Positions 10,523 through 22,073 of a DNA stretch of 64,000 bases are shown here, in pieces. The position numbers and the translations under genes were made by a program. The notes beneath the pieces were generated by a model, which did no database searches, was not told where the DNA came from, and saw only the letters and a list, made by a program, of their open reading frames with translations. This DNA is from Wolfiporia cocos (lineage: Eukaryota; Basidiomycota; Agaricomycetes; Polyporales; Phaeolaceae), in NCBI GenBank assembly GCA_029448655.1, contig JACCLO010000005.1, positions 4,030,001 to 4,094,000 on the forward strand. Reading direction: 5' to 3'. How positions within the stretch are numbered: position 1 is the stretch's first letter; each line of letters begins with the position of its first letter.

Positions 10523-11239
10523 GTCTGCCTGTGTGCGCCCAACCCCCTGCCATGGCCAGCGTTGTTCAGCGCCCCATCGCTATCCACAGGGTCATCATTA
10601 TGATGGCATGGGAATTTTCCAAAGCCGCCTCCCAGGCGTAAGGGACCTGCTTTGAACCCGTTATGGGAAAAGCAGTGAGGGGGGTGACGTAAAAAATCAC
10701 CCTGCCATAGGTCACTCGCGGTAGCCAATAGCATAAGTCCTCCAGGCAGCTCGGCGTGCGAGCATGGGTCAAACGGATTTGGGGCCCCATTGGAAGAGAA
10801 GCGCGTGGCCCACTCCTTCGGGATGTGGAGCCCTGCTGTCTCGCGATCTTAGATCGACAGTGGTTTTTTAGCCCTGATGTGACACCCATGTGGCTACAGA
10901 CGGCAACCTCATTGTTGAAGCATGGACAGGCTAAGGGATGTAAAATCCCAGCCACTTTCCGGCATCGTCCCTCCGGGGCGGTGTCGTGTATCCGAATCCC
11001 AATCATCTGACCCAGGAACCGGCCTGGCAGTCAGCAACTCTACCCCTGGAGTCGGCGCCTCTGACCGTTAGGGTCATGCGAATATCCGCGCCGTCTCGGC
11101 ACAGGGTTTGCGCGCAACATAAGAGTAATTATGCCCCGTAGTACACCTTCTTTGCTCCTGAAAAGGAGTCCACTACCCTACCTTACATAATCCCTTCTAT
11201 TCCTGTTCCTGGACGTATCACTGGGAAACTTCGTTTCTC
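10523..11239 (+). other. A2 leader, 5' end deleted
   Basis: Plus-strand counterpart of the A1 leader, lacking its first part. The leader hairpin is preserved at 10929-10953 (GGCT-aa-GGGAT ... ATCCC-AGCC). Confidence 0.75.
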
Positions 11240-11728
11240 ATGAAAACTGCACTTTCTAGAATCATGCCCCGCGTTACCCGTCGCACATGTGGCTCCTCCA
11301 CTGCCCCCTACGTTAAGCCGGTGAAGCGGTCCCTTCTCAGCCGCATCGACACTACCGACATTCCTCGGGCAGAGGACGTCACATACACGCTTCCTGTAAA
11401 GGAAGACTACACCGGGAAGCTCCATCTTTGAGAGATTCCCGTCCACATGCCAAAGCACATCGCTGAGGCTGGGAAACCCGCTCCTCGACCTCCCAAACCA
11501 GTTCCACTCGCCAAGCGCATCTGGACAGAGGAAGAGAAGCTAGCCGCTTCCATTACCGCCATGGAGAACCTCATCGAACTCCGTGAACTCAACAAGCTCA
11601 AGCTCACCCGCGATAAACTGAACAAGCGAATCGCCGCCAAACAAGCCGCCAAGGAAGCCAAGCAAGCAGCTTCTTCACTGGCCCTCCACCTCTCCAGCCC
11701 GGCGGACGGACCTGCTGTTCCGGCCAAT

Positions 11729-12306
11729 TGTCACAGAATATCCAGGGGGATATAGTAACGACCCTTGCTATAGGTTATACGGGCGGCGCTAGGCGTACGC
11801 CGCTCCTCTATGCCTCAGCCACCTCTACGTGCGTCTCTTTAGCTTGTTGGTCACCTGATTGTTAGGTTAGCGCTGTAGGGTAGCGCGCGCCTCATCACAC
11901 TCACGTTACACGTCACACAATGTATCACATGTCTCGCTTACGTACTTACTTACCTCAGCTGTTAAGGCGGTGCTGCGCACAGGCCAGCACTTAAGGGTAG
12001 ACACTTAGCGTACCGTTCTTGCATGTATATAAGATACGACAGGAATGGGGCTTACTCCCCATCCTTAAGATTCTCGACATTTGGGCCTCTGGCTCCTCTC
12101 TCACATGTGCACCGTGCGACTCGCCTTAGGGCGTCCTCTACTGCTTGACTGGTAGCGACTCGACAATGCAAGTATCCCATCGATGATCAAGTCATATCCG
12201 GGGGAATGCCTCTGCATTCATCGCTGCTCGCCGCTGTCTCGTCGCAAGACCTTGGGGGTTCTCCCCTGCCTATAGCAGGTCGCACAGCCTCTGTAAGTCT
12301 GTGTCA
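11729..12306 (+). repeat. Solo LTR, family C (578 bp)
   Basis: TGTCACAGAATATCC ... CTGTGTCA, flanked by the 5 bp duplication ccaat (11724-11728 and 12307-12311), inside A2 ORF1. It contains TGCGCACAGGCC, CATGTATATAAG and the ATGGGG-CTTACT-CCCCAT inverted repeat at 12045-12062. Confidence 0.92.
12045..12062 (+). promoter_or_regulatory. TATA-proximal stem-loop in LTR C
   Basis: ATGGGG-CTTACT-CCCCAT, about 19 nt after the TATATAAG box and just before ATCCTTAAGATTCTCG. Families E and H place the same CTTACT loop between different but complementary arms. Confidence 0.6.
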
Positions 12307-12418
12307 CCAATCACAAGATTCTTGACCCTTCCCTTGTCTTCGGGAAGAAGAAGCCCCTCCAAGCATGCGAACAAGTTATTCCCATGCTAGAAGGCACTCT
12401 CACTCGTCTCACTCCTCT

Positions 12419-13125
12419 TGTTACGGTTATTTTGATTTTTCGAATATCGACAGAACTCGCCACCGGGCGAATACGATACAGGGACTTGTTGCGCAACCAG
12501 CCCCCTGGCTACTCGTGATCTTACTGGGCGCACCCCCAGTTGTACTAGTCTATAGGGCCCGTTTCATCTTTGGCAGATCCAACCCTGCCACCGTTTCATG
12601 TTCATCGTTCATTAGCTGATAGATGGCGTTCAACCGCCATCATTCCTATCTATCGTCTCAGATATATCACTCCATACTTATCAGACGTTTAGGACTATAG
12701 CGTAGATAGTATCGGTGGCATCTGGGACAGACTTGACCCCTGAAACCTAGCGTAGTATAAAAACTCATGTACTTACCGTCGAGGCTCTTCAGCTCAACCT
12801 TGTTGTATAAACAAGAAGTCTTATACTCGTTCTCAAACGTAGGAAACTACGCTCAGGATTTCTCACTCGAGCAATCGAACGACTAAGTCCTCGAAGTGCA
12901 CACTGACTTCTCGGACTTAGGCGAGTCTTATATTCTATTCGACTTGCACTTGAACAGATTATATCCTCTAACGAGTATTGGATATTAACCGATCCCCTAA
13001 GGACTTCACTTAGGACCCAAAGGCATCTAACGAGTATTTGCCTTGCATACGGCGATGTGCCTACGTGCAGAAGAACGATCTATATTCGCGACTCGAATAT
13101 ACAAACGGGTATTCAACCCATAACA
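12419..13125. repeat. Solo LTR, family J (707 bp)
   Basis: Bounded by TGTTACGG and CATAACA with the 5 bp duplication cctct (12414-12418 and 13126-13130) in A2 ORF1. The termini differ from all other LTRs here (TGTTA...TAACA), so it comes from a different lineage; Copia or Gypsy cannot be decided from an LTR alone. A TATAAAA at about 12756 would fit a plus-strand promoter. Confidence 0.85.
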
Positions 13126-13602
13126 CCTCTCGCCAACCACCCCCTAATTACCCAGGCTTCCATATGGAAAACGACATTCGTTTCCATAATATGGTAGTAG
13201 AATTAGAGAATTTAGTGGATAACGTTAAGGATAGAGCGAGACGGGGGAGGATCACTAATAGAGAGTGGAGAATTATGAAAAAGTACTGTAAACAGCTCGG
13301 CAACATTTCCTTTTCGGATTGGCGTACAGACTTGGCTCGTATCATAGCAGAATGTGTAGCGCTACAAATTTCTTTTGCCTTCGGTGTAACACCACCTGAC
13401 AAGGTGGCAGGGCCCTCAACTACTTCGGTAGAAGAGGATATACTCGTGATTGTATAGTAGAAATACTATCATCTTTTAACTCTGAAATAGAGTGCGAGTG
13501 TGATCTATAACGAAAGTTGCAGCCTTTCAAACTAAAATCCCTTCTTAAGAATCTAAGACAATGAGTAACCGGAAACTAACATTCGTCATAAATAGATTCA
13601 CA

Positions 13603-15579
13603 ATGTCTTCCACCTCCTCCAACAGTGCACCCCTCGCTTCCCATCACATGCGCCTTCGCTCGGAAGGTCCAGTGACCCCGGTAGCCGGGCCCTCAGGGAC
13701 TCAACCCCTGGTGACCTTGGAGCATCTGAGCGAGGAAGAGGAAGAAGAAGGCGAGGATGTCCCCCCACAAAGGGACTCCCCATCCAACCCCATGGGAACG
13801 CGGCCGGGTACACCTATCCACGGATACCCACCGGCCCGCTACACCCGACCGATCGGGCCCGTCACAACACTCGAAATAGAGTATTCGGGTCCGGTCCGCT
13901 GAATTAACGACGAGGTCGAACGAGGCCTCAAGGCCTACCTCCCAGAGGAAGACCAGCACAAGGTGGATGCTCCCCTGCATGGGGCAATCCTTGACGCCGC
14001 TGTACAACGAAGTGCGGCGATAACCCACGATAAGGTTGACACCTTCGGCCGAATGGTGTACGCCCGCCTGGAGCGAATCCATGGCAGAATCGACTCCCTG
14101 GCTGGGCAATCCAGGGCAATCGAACAGATGGCCCAAGACGAGCTACACGAAGCGGTCAGTTCGGTCCGCAACGAGCTTGTGTCCACTTTGGTGGACCTTG
14201 GCAAGGAACTCCGACAGGATTACACCGCCAAGTTCTCCGAAATGGAGAAACAGCTCCGGGACGATTACCGGACTCGGCTCGATGAACTCGAAGATGCGTT
14301 CGCCGAGCGCATGGAGAAGGTTGAGGAAGAACTCCGGAGGAGCCGAAAGAACCCCTCCGTTCCCAACCCTCCCGGTATCCGCACGCCCCCGGAAGAACTC
14401 GCACCGGCCCCCAACACTGCTCGAACCCGTGCAGCCGAGGCCGCTGCCGCCGCACAAGCTGCAGCCGCCACTGCAGCAGCCGTCGCCCCGCAGATTCCAG
14501 GTCTGCCTCAAAACCTGAAAATTCCCCCTCCCCCCAAATTCTCTGGGTCATCTGGAAAGGTGACTGCGCAGGAATGGGTGGAGAAGATGGGCCTGTACTT
14601 CGGTATGCTCAGGGTCTACGACGACCATGACCGTATCACCACGGCCCTCTTCCGCGTCACAGGGGACGCATACAAATTTTTCTCGCCTCTCATCAAGAAG
14701 GCAGGAAACAGTGAACCTCTCGGTACCTGGGAGGATTTCACCAAATCCGTAATGGTGCAATACGGCAAGATGACGGATAAGGAGATTGCGAAGAAGGAAA
14801 TTCGCGGTTACTACGGTACCAAGGGCAAGGAGCTCGCAGAATCGAACTATTTCAATTACTGCGAACGATTCCGCACCCTCGGTGGTCTCTCCGAAACCGC
14901 CAACGAGACCCTGGTGTGGGAGTTCACCGAAACACTCCCCGAAAAGGTCAAGGACACCTTAAACGTCCTCGGCAAGACCCCGTTCTTCAAGGCCCCGACC
15001 GACATTGAGCCCCTCATCAACTTCGCTCTGGAGATGTACCAAACGTCATATCCAGACAAGATCAAGGGCTCCATTTTTGAGAAAGCCGGCAAGAAGGACT
15101 CGGCCCCTGCCGAAAAGAAGGAGACGTCCTCCGCTTCTGCAAAGAAGTCGGAGAAAAAGAAGGACAAGGGAAAGGCGCCCGCCAAAACCCCCGCCGACAC
15201 CGCCAATGCCGTCTGCACTTACTGCAAGCAGACGGGACACTATTTCAACAAGTGTCCTAAGCTTGCCGCGGACAAGGCTGCGGGAACGTTCGTGCCTGCC
15301 GCTCAGCGGCATGAACAACAAAAGGCGAAGGATGCAGCTGCTGGGTCTGGAAAGACCACGGCTGCCCCTTCGGGTAGTGGAAAGGGACAGGCTTCTGGCA
15401 AGAAGCCGTACTCGGCGCCCCCCGCGGATGGCAAGACGTATCGTGCCCGAACGATCTGGGAAGAAGTAACGGCTGACTCAACATCAGCAGGAACATCGGC
15501 CCCCGCCACCACCGTCGCCAATGTCGGGATCATCTCAGTCCACCTCGCCCCAACCACACGTCTCGAAGACGTTCTGTGA
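13603..15579 (+). pseudogene. Family A Gag (A2), one stop codon near the N-terminus
   Basis: 659-codon frame with the same architecture as A1 Gag: acidic patch, coiled coil, Ala-rich linker, Gag core (FSGSSGKVTAQEWVEKMGLY) and CCHC knuckle CTYCKQTGHYFNKC. An in-frame TGA at 13900-13902 breaks it after SGPVR. The following 558 codons are open and keep the CGA codon that became TGA in A1, so the two copies carry different lesions. An in-frame Met 14 codons upstream (13561) is an alternative start. Confidence 0.9.
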
Positions 15580-16669
15580 AGAACACACCAGCCCCGCAGC
15601 GGCTGGGAGTGTACAGCGCCCCGAAGAAGCGCACCTCTACGAAGAGGCTCCACAGAGACCCCTTATCTTTTGGGAAGATAAGGCGGTCGTACGTCACCCG
15701 GTATCCCATCTCGGTATATTCGGCAACTCGGCAATGGACTTTGCCCGGAGGACTCGGACACTAGCTACACGTGCCCCTCCTGTACAATACTTTCATCCTG
15801 ACCCCACCGCGCTCAAGTTCTTTACTTTGTATAACGTTGTACATGGAAATGATTCCCGAGACGATAATAAATCATTCTCCATCGAAGTAGAACTGTGGGT
15901 ATATGGAAAGAAAGTTAACGCCATGGCATTAATCGACACCGGTGCATCAATAAGCGTCATTGATAAGAAACTCGTCCATGAGGAAAAGTTAGTTACCCAG
16001 AAACTACCTTCGCCTCTTGAGATTCGCAACGCCGACGGTACCTTCAATACCGCCGGTAATATCAATATGGCGGTTAAAACTTATATGGTGCACGAGGAAC
16101 ACAAGTCCACGTACATAATGGACGTACAGAATGCGGATGTAATCCTCGGATATGACTGGTTCCTGAAACACAACCCGGACTTCAACTGGCCGGAAGGAAT
16201 CTTCACATATCGGTGTATGGAAAAGTGCAAACATGGCAAACGGGTTTCAATCTCTGAGGAAGAAGACAAAATCAAACCCCGCAACATCTATCAGATCATC
16301 AACGACTTTCCAATAGATTTTCTCGGCTTAGAGGAGCCTGAGAATCCCTTTGTCGCTTGGGTGAACACCCTTGACGAAGGAACGGAACTCCTTATCGACG
16401 CCATTCAGACGATAACGGAGAAGTCAGACAATGAATTCCTGACAGATGCGGATCTCCAGAAATGGAAATCCTTGGTTCCGGAGATATACCAGGAGTTTGG
16501 TCCCACGGTATCTTCTCAACGCGCATCCAAAAGGATGCCCGAGCGGAAACCATACGACCACGCCATCGACTTCCCCGATGACGCGGTGCTACCGCCCCCG
16601 AGTAAGGCATACAAGATGTCTCCTCAGGAAGCGAACTCGCTAGATCAGTGGATTCAGGAAGAGTTACGG

Positions 16670-17763
16670 TGTCACAGATTTATCTGGGGCTTACAGCATT
16701 TTTCCTACGATTATAGCAATTTACCTGGGATTTATACGTCTACCTACAAGTTATCTACGGGTTAACTCCCATTGCCACCACGACAAGCTCTTAACTGGGC
16801 TTATCACCACATGACCAGCTTACGTAACGCTACGGCACCTTCCGGTCCAATAGCAACACCACAGCATACGTCATACAGGTCTCGCCCGTCAGAGCAAGAC
16901 CAGCCACGTCATAGATCGTAGATCATAATGATAGGCCGAGCGCGGCACGCTCGCATAATAATGTCCACATGTACAAACAGTGCCTCGCGGCCTTGTACTA
17001 TTGGGTCGGCCTTCACGGCTTCCCACCGCCATAAGATTCTTGATCACAATGGCACCTCAGGCGCGCCACGCCTTCGCATAATAATGGCAACACGACCATA
17101 CAGCACTATAATAGCACCAAGGCTATATCGCTATAGGTCACGGCCTCCTCGGCCTCCCACGGACTCGGTGTTCTCCAAGTCCCGGGCTTCTGCCATCACG
17201 GCGTCGCCCAAACACCGGACCTCGCCTCACGGCTAAGTCCAACACATGCCCCGGTAACCATCCGGACCGGGCTGTAACACATGCCACGGTACTTCCCGTC
17301 CAATGGCATAACGACCTCGGCGCCTCGCCTTGGTCATCCAACGAAGCACGGCCAATCACCATTATACCTCACGGTATCCGGCAACCGGCTTCCCATATAC
17401 CCGGGCTGTGCCCGCGTTCATATGATAATACACACAAATCCCTCTCATACGATTGGTTCGGCCATTAGGGCCTTGCCACGGCCATTCTATGAAGAGTCCA
17501 TAAACAGTAGATAAGATAAGCTTCGCCACTTGGCAAAGCCACATAACCCGGAAAGGTAACGACTAGCTAGTAGCACGTGACCTTCCCTTAAACAATGTAT
17601 ATAACTAGGGGCTTGACGCCCTATAACTTTAGTTCTATTATTCTCTCGGCTTGCGCCGTAGAATAACCTCTCACATCCTGCTGCGCTGGTATAGTCTACC
17701 TCTCTAAGTCGCCTTATCTCAAGCATATAGGCACTTGGTGAGTCCCACAGGCTTACTGTGTCA
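16670..17763 (+). repeat. LTR, family D (1094 bp), with mismatched flanks
   Basis: TGTCACAGATTTATCTGGGG ... CTTACTGTGTCA. The copy at 35947-37036 has nearly the same length (1090 bp) and sequence in reverse orientation. The flanks differ (tacgg left, aaccg right), and the host Pol lacks about 690 bp between them. Two D elements in the same gene recombining LTR to LTR, or one insertion plus deletion, would both explain this. Confidence 0.85.
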
Positions 17764-17930
17764 AACCGAACTGTCCAAGAAAAACACGCAGTGGAATTGG
17801 GGACCCGAACAAGCGGAAGCCTTCCAGACTCTCAAGGAAGCTTTCACATCAGCTCCAATACTCCGGATCCCAGATCAGGAGTCCCCGTTCCGCGTGGAAG
17901 CGGATTCTTCCGATTACGCAACTGGTGCAG

Positions 17931-18173
17931 TATCACAAGACGCGCAGCGGACCCAATGCAACGTGCTTATGAGTGGTGTTATAGACCACTCCCCCAAAAG
18001 GGCTACGATAACAGCTTGGCTGTTATCAAGGGTCTGGCTATATCTGCAGTTCAGATTCCCACGCTTAGCGTCTACGGGTAGCCTTGTTCAGGTTATACCC
18101 ACGTATTCCCTCTGTATACCCTAGTTGATTACTCCATAACGTCCAGATGCCTTTACAGGTATAATCTGTGACA
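17931..18173 (-). repeat. Solo LTR, family F (243 bp)
   Basis: Bounded on the plus strand by TATCACAAG and ATCTGTGACA, with the 5 bp duplication tgcag (17926-17930 and 18174-18178), within the A2 RNase H region. It is diverged from the F LTRs at 38.4-39.4 kb but keeps the hairpin GATAACAGC-CAA-GCTGTTATC. Confidence 0.88.
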
Positions 18174-20730
18174 TGCAGTGCTATCGCAATACTCTTCGGA
18201 GGATAAGCTCTGGCACCCGGTAGCCTTTTACTCGAAATCTCTATCAGCACCCGAAAGGAACTATGAGATTTACGATAAGGAATTGCTTGCAATCATCCGC
18301 GCTCTAGAGGAATGGAGACATTACCTCGAAGGACATCCACACCAATTCGAAGTATGGTCGGATCATCTCAATCTGACATATTTCAAATCGGCACAACGGC
18401 TAACCCGGAGACAGGCACGTTGGAGTCTTTACCTGACAAGGTTCAACTTCACCATGTGTCACAAACCCGGTAAAACAATGCTCACGGCTGATCCTCTGTC
18501 ACGGAGGCCAGACCATGAAGAGGGGGTGGAACTCGATAATCGCGATCAAATTTTGCTGAAACCGGAATACTTTACGGTTAGGGCGCTAGAAGCGTCACAG
18601 CAGGAGATACAATCAGGCGATGAGGACCTCCTCCGACAAATCCGACAAGCCCTCATGGACGATCAGATTACCAAAGATTACCAGGAACTACTAAAAAGTG
18701 GTCCCAAGGAATTCGGTAAAGATCTCCAGGAATGGAACATGGAGGCCGGATTACTCTTCAGACGAGGAAAAGTGTACGTTCCAAAAGAGCCTAAGGAATT
18801 GCACACGAAGATTCTGGAGTTACATCATGACCATGTGACTGCTGGACACTTCGGACGATGGAAGACCTATGAACTTCTATCACGTAATTACTGGTGGCCT
18901 GGAATGACCACGATGGTAAAGCGATACGTGGAAGGTTGTGACACATGCCAACGCATGAAGAACCACAACCAGACCCCGTATGGACCCCTGCAACCGCTCC
19001 CAGTACCGGAAGTGCCATGGGACACTGTCACAATTGACCTTATTGTCCACCTACTGCCCAGCGGCGAATTGAAACAACTCAATGCTATCATGGTAATAGT
19101 GGACCGGCTTACCAAGCGGGCAAATTTCATTCCCACGTCAGACGGAATAACGGCAAAAGAATTAGCGAACCTCCTGTACCTTCGGATTTACCCGAACCAC
19201 GGACTTCCGAAACAAATCATTTCGGATAGAGGCCCGCAATTCGCAGCCGCCTTATTCAAGGGATGGTGTGAGCAATTGGGAATCCAACGGTCAATGACAA
19301 CCGCCTATCACCCGCAAGCGGATGGCCAGACGGAGAGAGTTAACCAGATCCTGGAACAATATCTTAGATGTTACATCGATGTTATTCAGAAGGATAACTG
19401 GTCATGGTTTCTCCCAACGGCTGAATTCGCGTACAACAACGCGGCTAGTGAGACAACAAAGAATAGCCCATTCTTTGTCGAACTAGGAAGGCACCCTAAT
19501 GCAGGACCTACGAATTTACGTCCAACACCATACACGGACCTAAATGTCATTGCTTACGAAAGATGGTCGGCACAAGAACAAGCTAAGGCAGCAATGAAAT
19601 TGGCTGCTGAACGCTGGTCTTGGTACTACGATCAACATAAGCGCTCGGTGCCGTTTAAAGTCGGCGACAAAGTTCTCGTTGACGCCCGTAGCTGGCGAGA
19701 CTCCGAAAGAAGTCTTAGTCCACGCTATTTGGGACCATTTAGGATAATTGAACAATTATCTCCGGTCACCTTTAGGGTACACATGGACGAGCAATACAGG
19801 GCTTACCACCCAGTATTCCACGCTTCCAAGTTGGTCATGTACAAGGACCCGGTGCATCAGAAAAAACCAGAGCCTCAACCAGAAATGGTCGACGGCGAGG
19901 AATTATGGGAAGTTGAGAAGATCTTAGATCATCGTCTCCGCGCAGGGAGAGTTGAATACAGAATCCGATGGAAAGGATTCGGTATCAATGACGACTCCTG
20001 GGTACGCAAAGCCGATCTCGACACGGCATATGACATTCTGCAGGAATACAAGGCTTCACACGCCATTCCAATGCAGGATGTTCCCCTCAGGCAATCAGCT
20101 AGAAGGAAAGAAGCAGTCCACGTCTTCGACCCTGACAGCGACGACTGGGAAGCCGATGAATGCACATGGCCAGACGACTGGCCGCAGTATCGCGAGGAAT
20201 TTGCGAAAGATCCTAAGCAGCGCATGGTTAGACACCCCGATGGGGGATGGATGTCTGCCGACATTAACCAAAACGCGGACATGAAAATTGTAGTCGGTGA
20301 AGGTGGCCGAATACCGGAAAAAGGAACCAAGGACTCGGTTGGATTTGACCTGTACACTGCAACAGGCGATGTTCTGCCAGCCCACGGGCAGACAGAATAC
20401 AACACCAAACTGAAAATCCAGGTACCTTTCGGCACTTATGGACGCATCGCTCCCCGCTCTAGTCTTGCCCGAAAAGGCATAGACGTAATGGGTGGCATTA
20501 TTGACCATGACTATCAAGGCGAAGTAATCATCATTCTTCGGAACCACTCGGACATATCTATCGATATCCGAGCCGGAGATAAGATTGCCCAGCTTATCTG
20601 CGAAGTTGCTAAGGACCCGCACATTATGCTACACGGAAAATCTTACTTTGAAAAGATTAAATCCGAGCGTGGTACTGGTGGATTCGGCTCCACAGGAAAG
20701 TAATCGTTCCATTAGGGACAATGAAACCTG

Positions 20731-20742
20731 AAGAGGGGGTAA
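20731..20742 (+). promoter_or_regulatory. A2 polypurine tract
   Basis: AAGAGGGGGTAA immediately before the 3' LTR, identical to the A1 tract. Confidence 0.85.
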
Positions 20743-21439
20743 TGTCACAGGTTTGGGACATGCCACTATTTTTCCCGTATTTTTACATATTTATCTGGTA
20801 TTTCTACGACCTTGTAGACATTTACGCTGCTAAGCGCCCGTCTACATGTACACGCAACCAAACAACACGTACACAACGCGGTATACGTCCACCTGTCATA
20901 ACAACACGTACATAACACGCTCGTACGCGTCAATGACTCAGCGGACTAACCTCCGGTGTCACGCGCCTTACTCATACCCCGATACCGGGCTATGTCAGTA
21001 CAATTGGATAAGCGGCCCGCTTCTTATCACATGCCGGTGACCTTACGGTTACTCATATCCCGATACCGGTATATAAGAATCACATGCATGGCTTACTAAC
21101 GTAGCTACAGCCACTTCCACAACATGGACCTACGGTCCAAACAAACGCTCTTACTGGTGCGGCCATTACCGGCGCACATGGTCTACTGTAGTTTACGACT
21201 TAACCATATTAGTTATGTCTGCGCACAGACCACCTTCATGTTTGGCTCCCTTACTGGTAACCAAACAAAGCATGTATATAAGTAGGGCTATCTCAGCGGA
21301 TAAGCCTTAGATTTGTTCTTTGCTATCGCATCGGGTAAACACATACTTCCTTGTGCTTATCAGCTCCCTCACCAAGTCTCAGCAACTCTTCAAGTTGCCT
21401 CAAGGCTTATAGTGTGAGTCCCACAGTTGATCTGTGTCA
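20743..21439 (+). repeat. A2 3' LTR (697 bp)
   Basis: TGTCACAG ... TGTGTCA, full length, with TATA (CATGTATATAAG) and the self-primer region. Visible differences from the A1 LTR (for example ttctttgctatcgcatcggg against ttctctgcattcgcacagtt) mark it as older than A1. Confidence 0.93.
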
Positions 21440-21984
21440 CCGAAAGTGTACTACAAGCGCGACCCCTTTACAGGGCAATGGGTACATTCTGATGTTGAGT
21501 TCAACGAAGACTTGGAAATCGAAGTAGGAGTCAATGGGAAGCTACCGACCAGGGGAACAACCAACGCAATCGGCTACGACCTGTATGCCGCGCAGGATAT
21601 CCTGATTAATTCATGGAAATCCGCTTCTGTCCCCACAGACATCCGTATCAAAGTTCCCTATGGGACATACGGATAGCGCCAAGGTCTGGACTTGCAAAAA
21701 AGGGCATCGACATCCTTGCAGGTGTAATAGACCATGACTACCGCGGAGAAGTCTTTGTCATGTTGATGAACCTCACCGGAGACCCGTACCAAGTAAAGAA
21801 AGGCGACATAATTGCGCAGCTAATCTGCGAAGTAGCAATCACACCCGGAATACAGGAATCCATGACGAAGGAGAAGTTCGAAAGAGAAATTTGACCTCAC
21901 CTACATGGAAGTGGGCCCTACAACGAGCAGTTCAACAAGCCAAACACGCGCGGTACACAAGGTTTTGGATCGACAGGACGATAA
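21440..21984 (+). pseudogene. Family B Pol tail (dUTPase), broken
   Basis: The piece begins PKVYYKRDPFTGQWVHSDVE, the linker before the dUTPase of family B Pol. A 4-base loss near 21670 destroys the frame between GTYG and RIAPRSG. A CGA-to-TGA stop follows near 21891, and motif IV reads GDIIAQLI instead of GDRIAQLI. The 5' part of the element is missing at the A2 3' LTR border. Confidence 0.92.
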
Positions 21985-22073
21985 AAGTGGAAAAATCGTA
22001 AAGTCTAACCCTTCGATGGGCTCTAGCACAACTTCTACTATCAACAGGGTCGTTGAAATCCAAGGGGGGGTAA

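Larger units (their letters stand above)
11240..13457 (+). pseudogene. Family A ORF1, split by two solo LTRs
   Basis: The three coding pieces (11240-11728, 12312-12418 and 13131-13457) together match the A1 ORF1. A TGG-to-TGA change after LHL (near 11429) truncates it early. Solo LTR C sits at 11729-12306 and solo LTR J at 12419-13125, each with its own 5 bp duplication. The C-terminal piece, ending DILVIV, is still closely similar to A1. Confidence 0.9.
15521..20703 (+). pseudogene. Family A Pol (A2), reverse transcriptase core deleted
   Basis: The coding pieces are 15521-16669 (protease to the start of reverse transcriptase, ending EELR), 17764-17930 (RNase H start, TELSKKN onward) and 18179-20703 (RNase H, integrase, chromodomain, dUTPase). 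About 230 residues, including the YLDD catalytic motif, are missing at the D LTR. An F LTR splits the RNase H domain. The last 841 residues are one open frame, still with HHCC, the integrase D,D,E, chromodomain and all five dUTPase motifs. It overlaps Gag in the +1 frame, as in A1. Confidence 0.92.
10193..21439 (+). mobile_element. A2: decayed family A retrotransposon
   Basis: Plus-strand element with a truncated 5' LTR, leader, ORF1, Gag, Pol and 3' LTR (697 bp). It is broken by four solo LTRs (C, J, D, F), by loss of the reverse transcriptase core and by stop codons. The flanks do not match (left 10188-10192 ccttt, right 21440-21444 ccgaa), and the two sides belong to different parts of family B in opposite orientations, so the outer ends were rearranged after or during insertion. 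Confidence 0.9.

Noticed and set aside
10188..21444. A2 as a simple insertion with target duplication
   Set aside because: The flanks ccttt and ccgaa do not match and the two flanking family B pieces are from different genes in opposite orientation.
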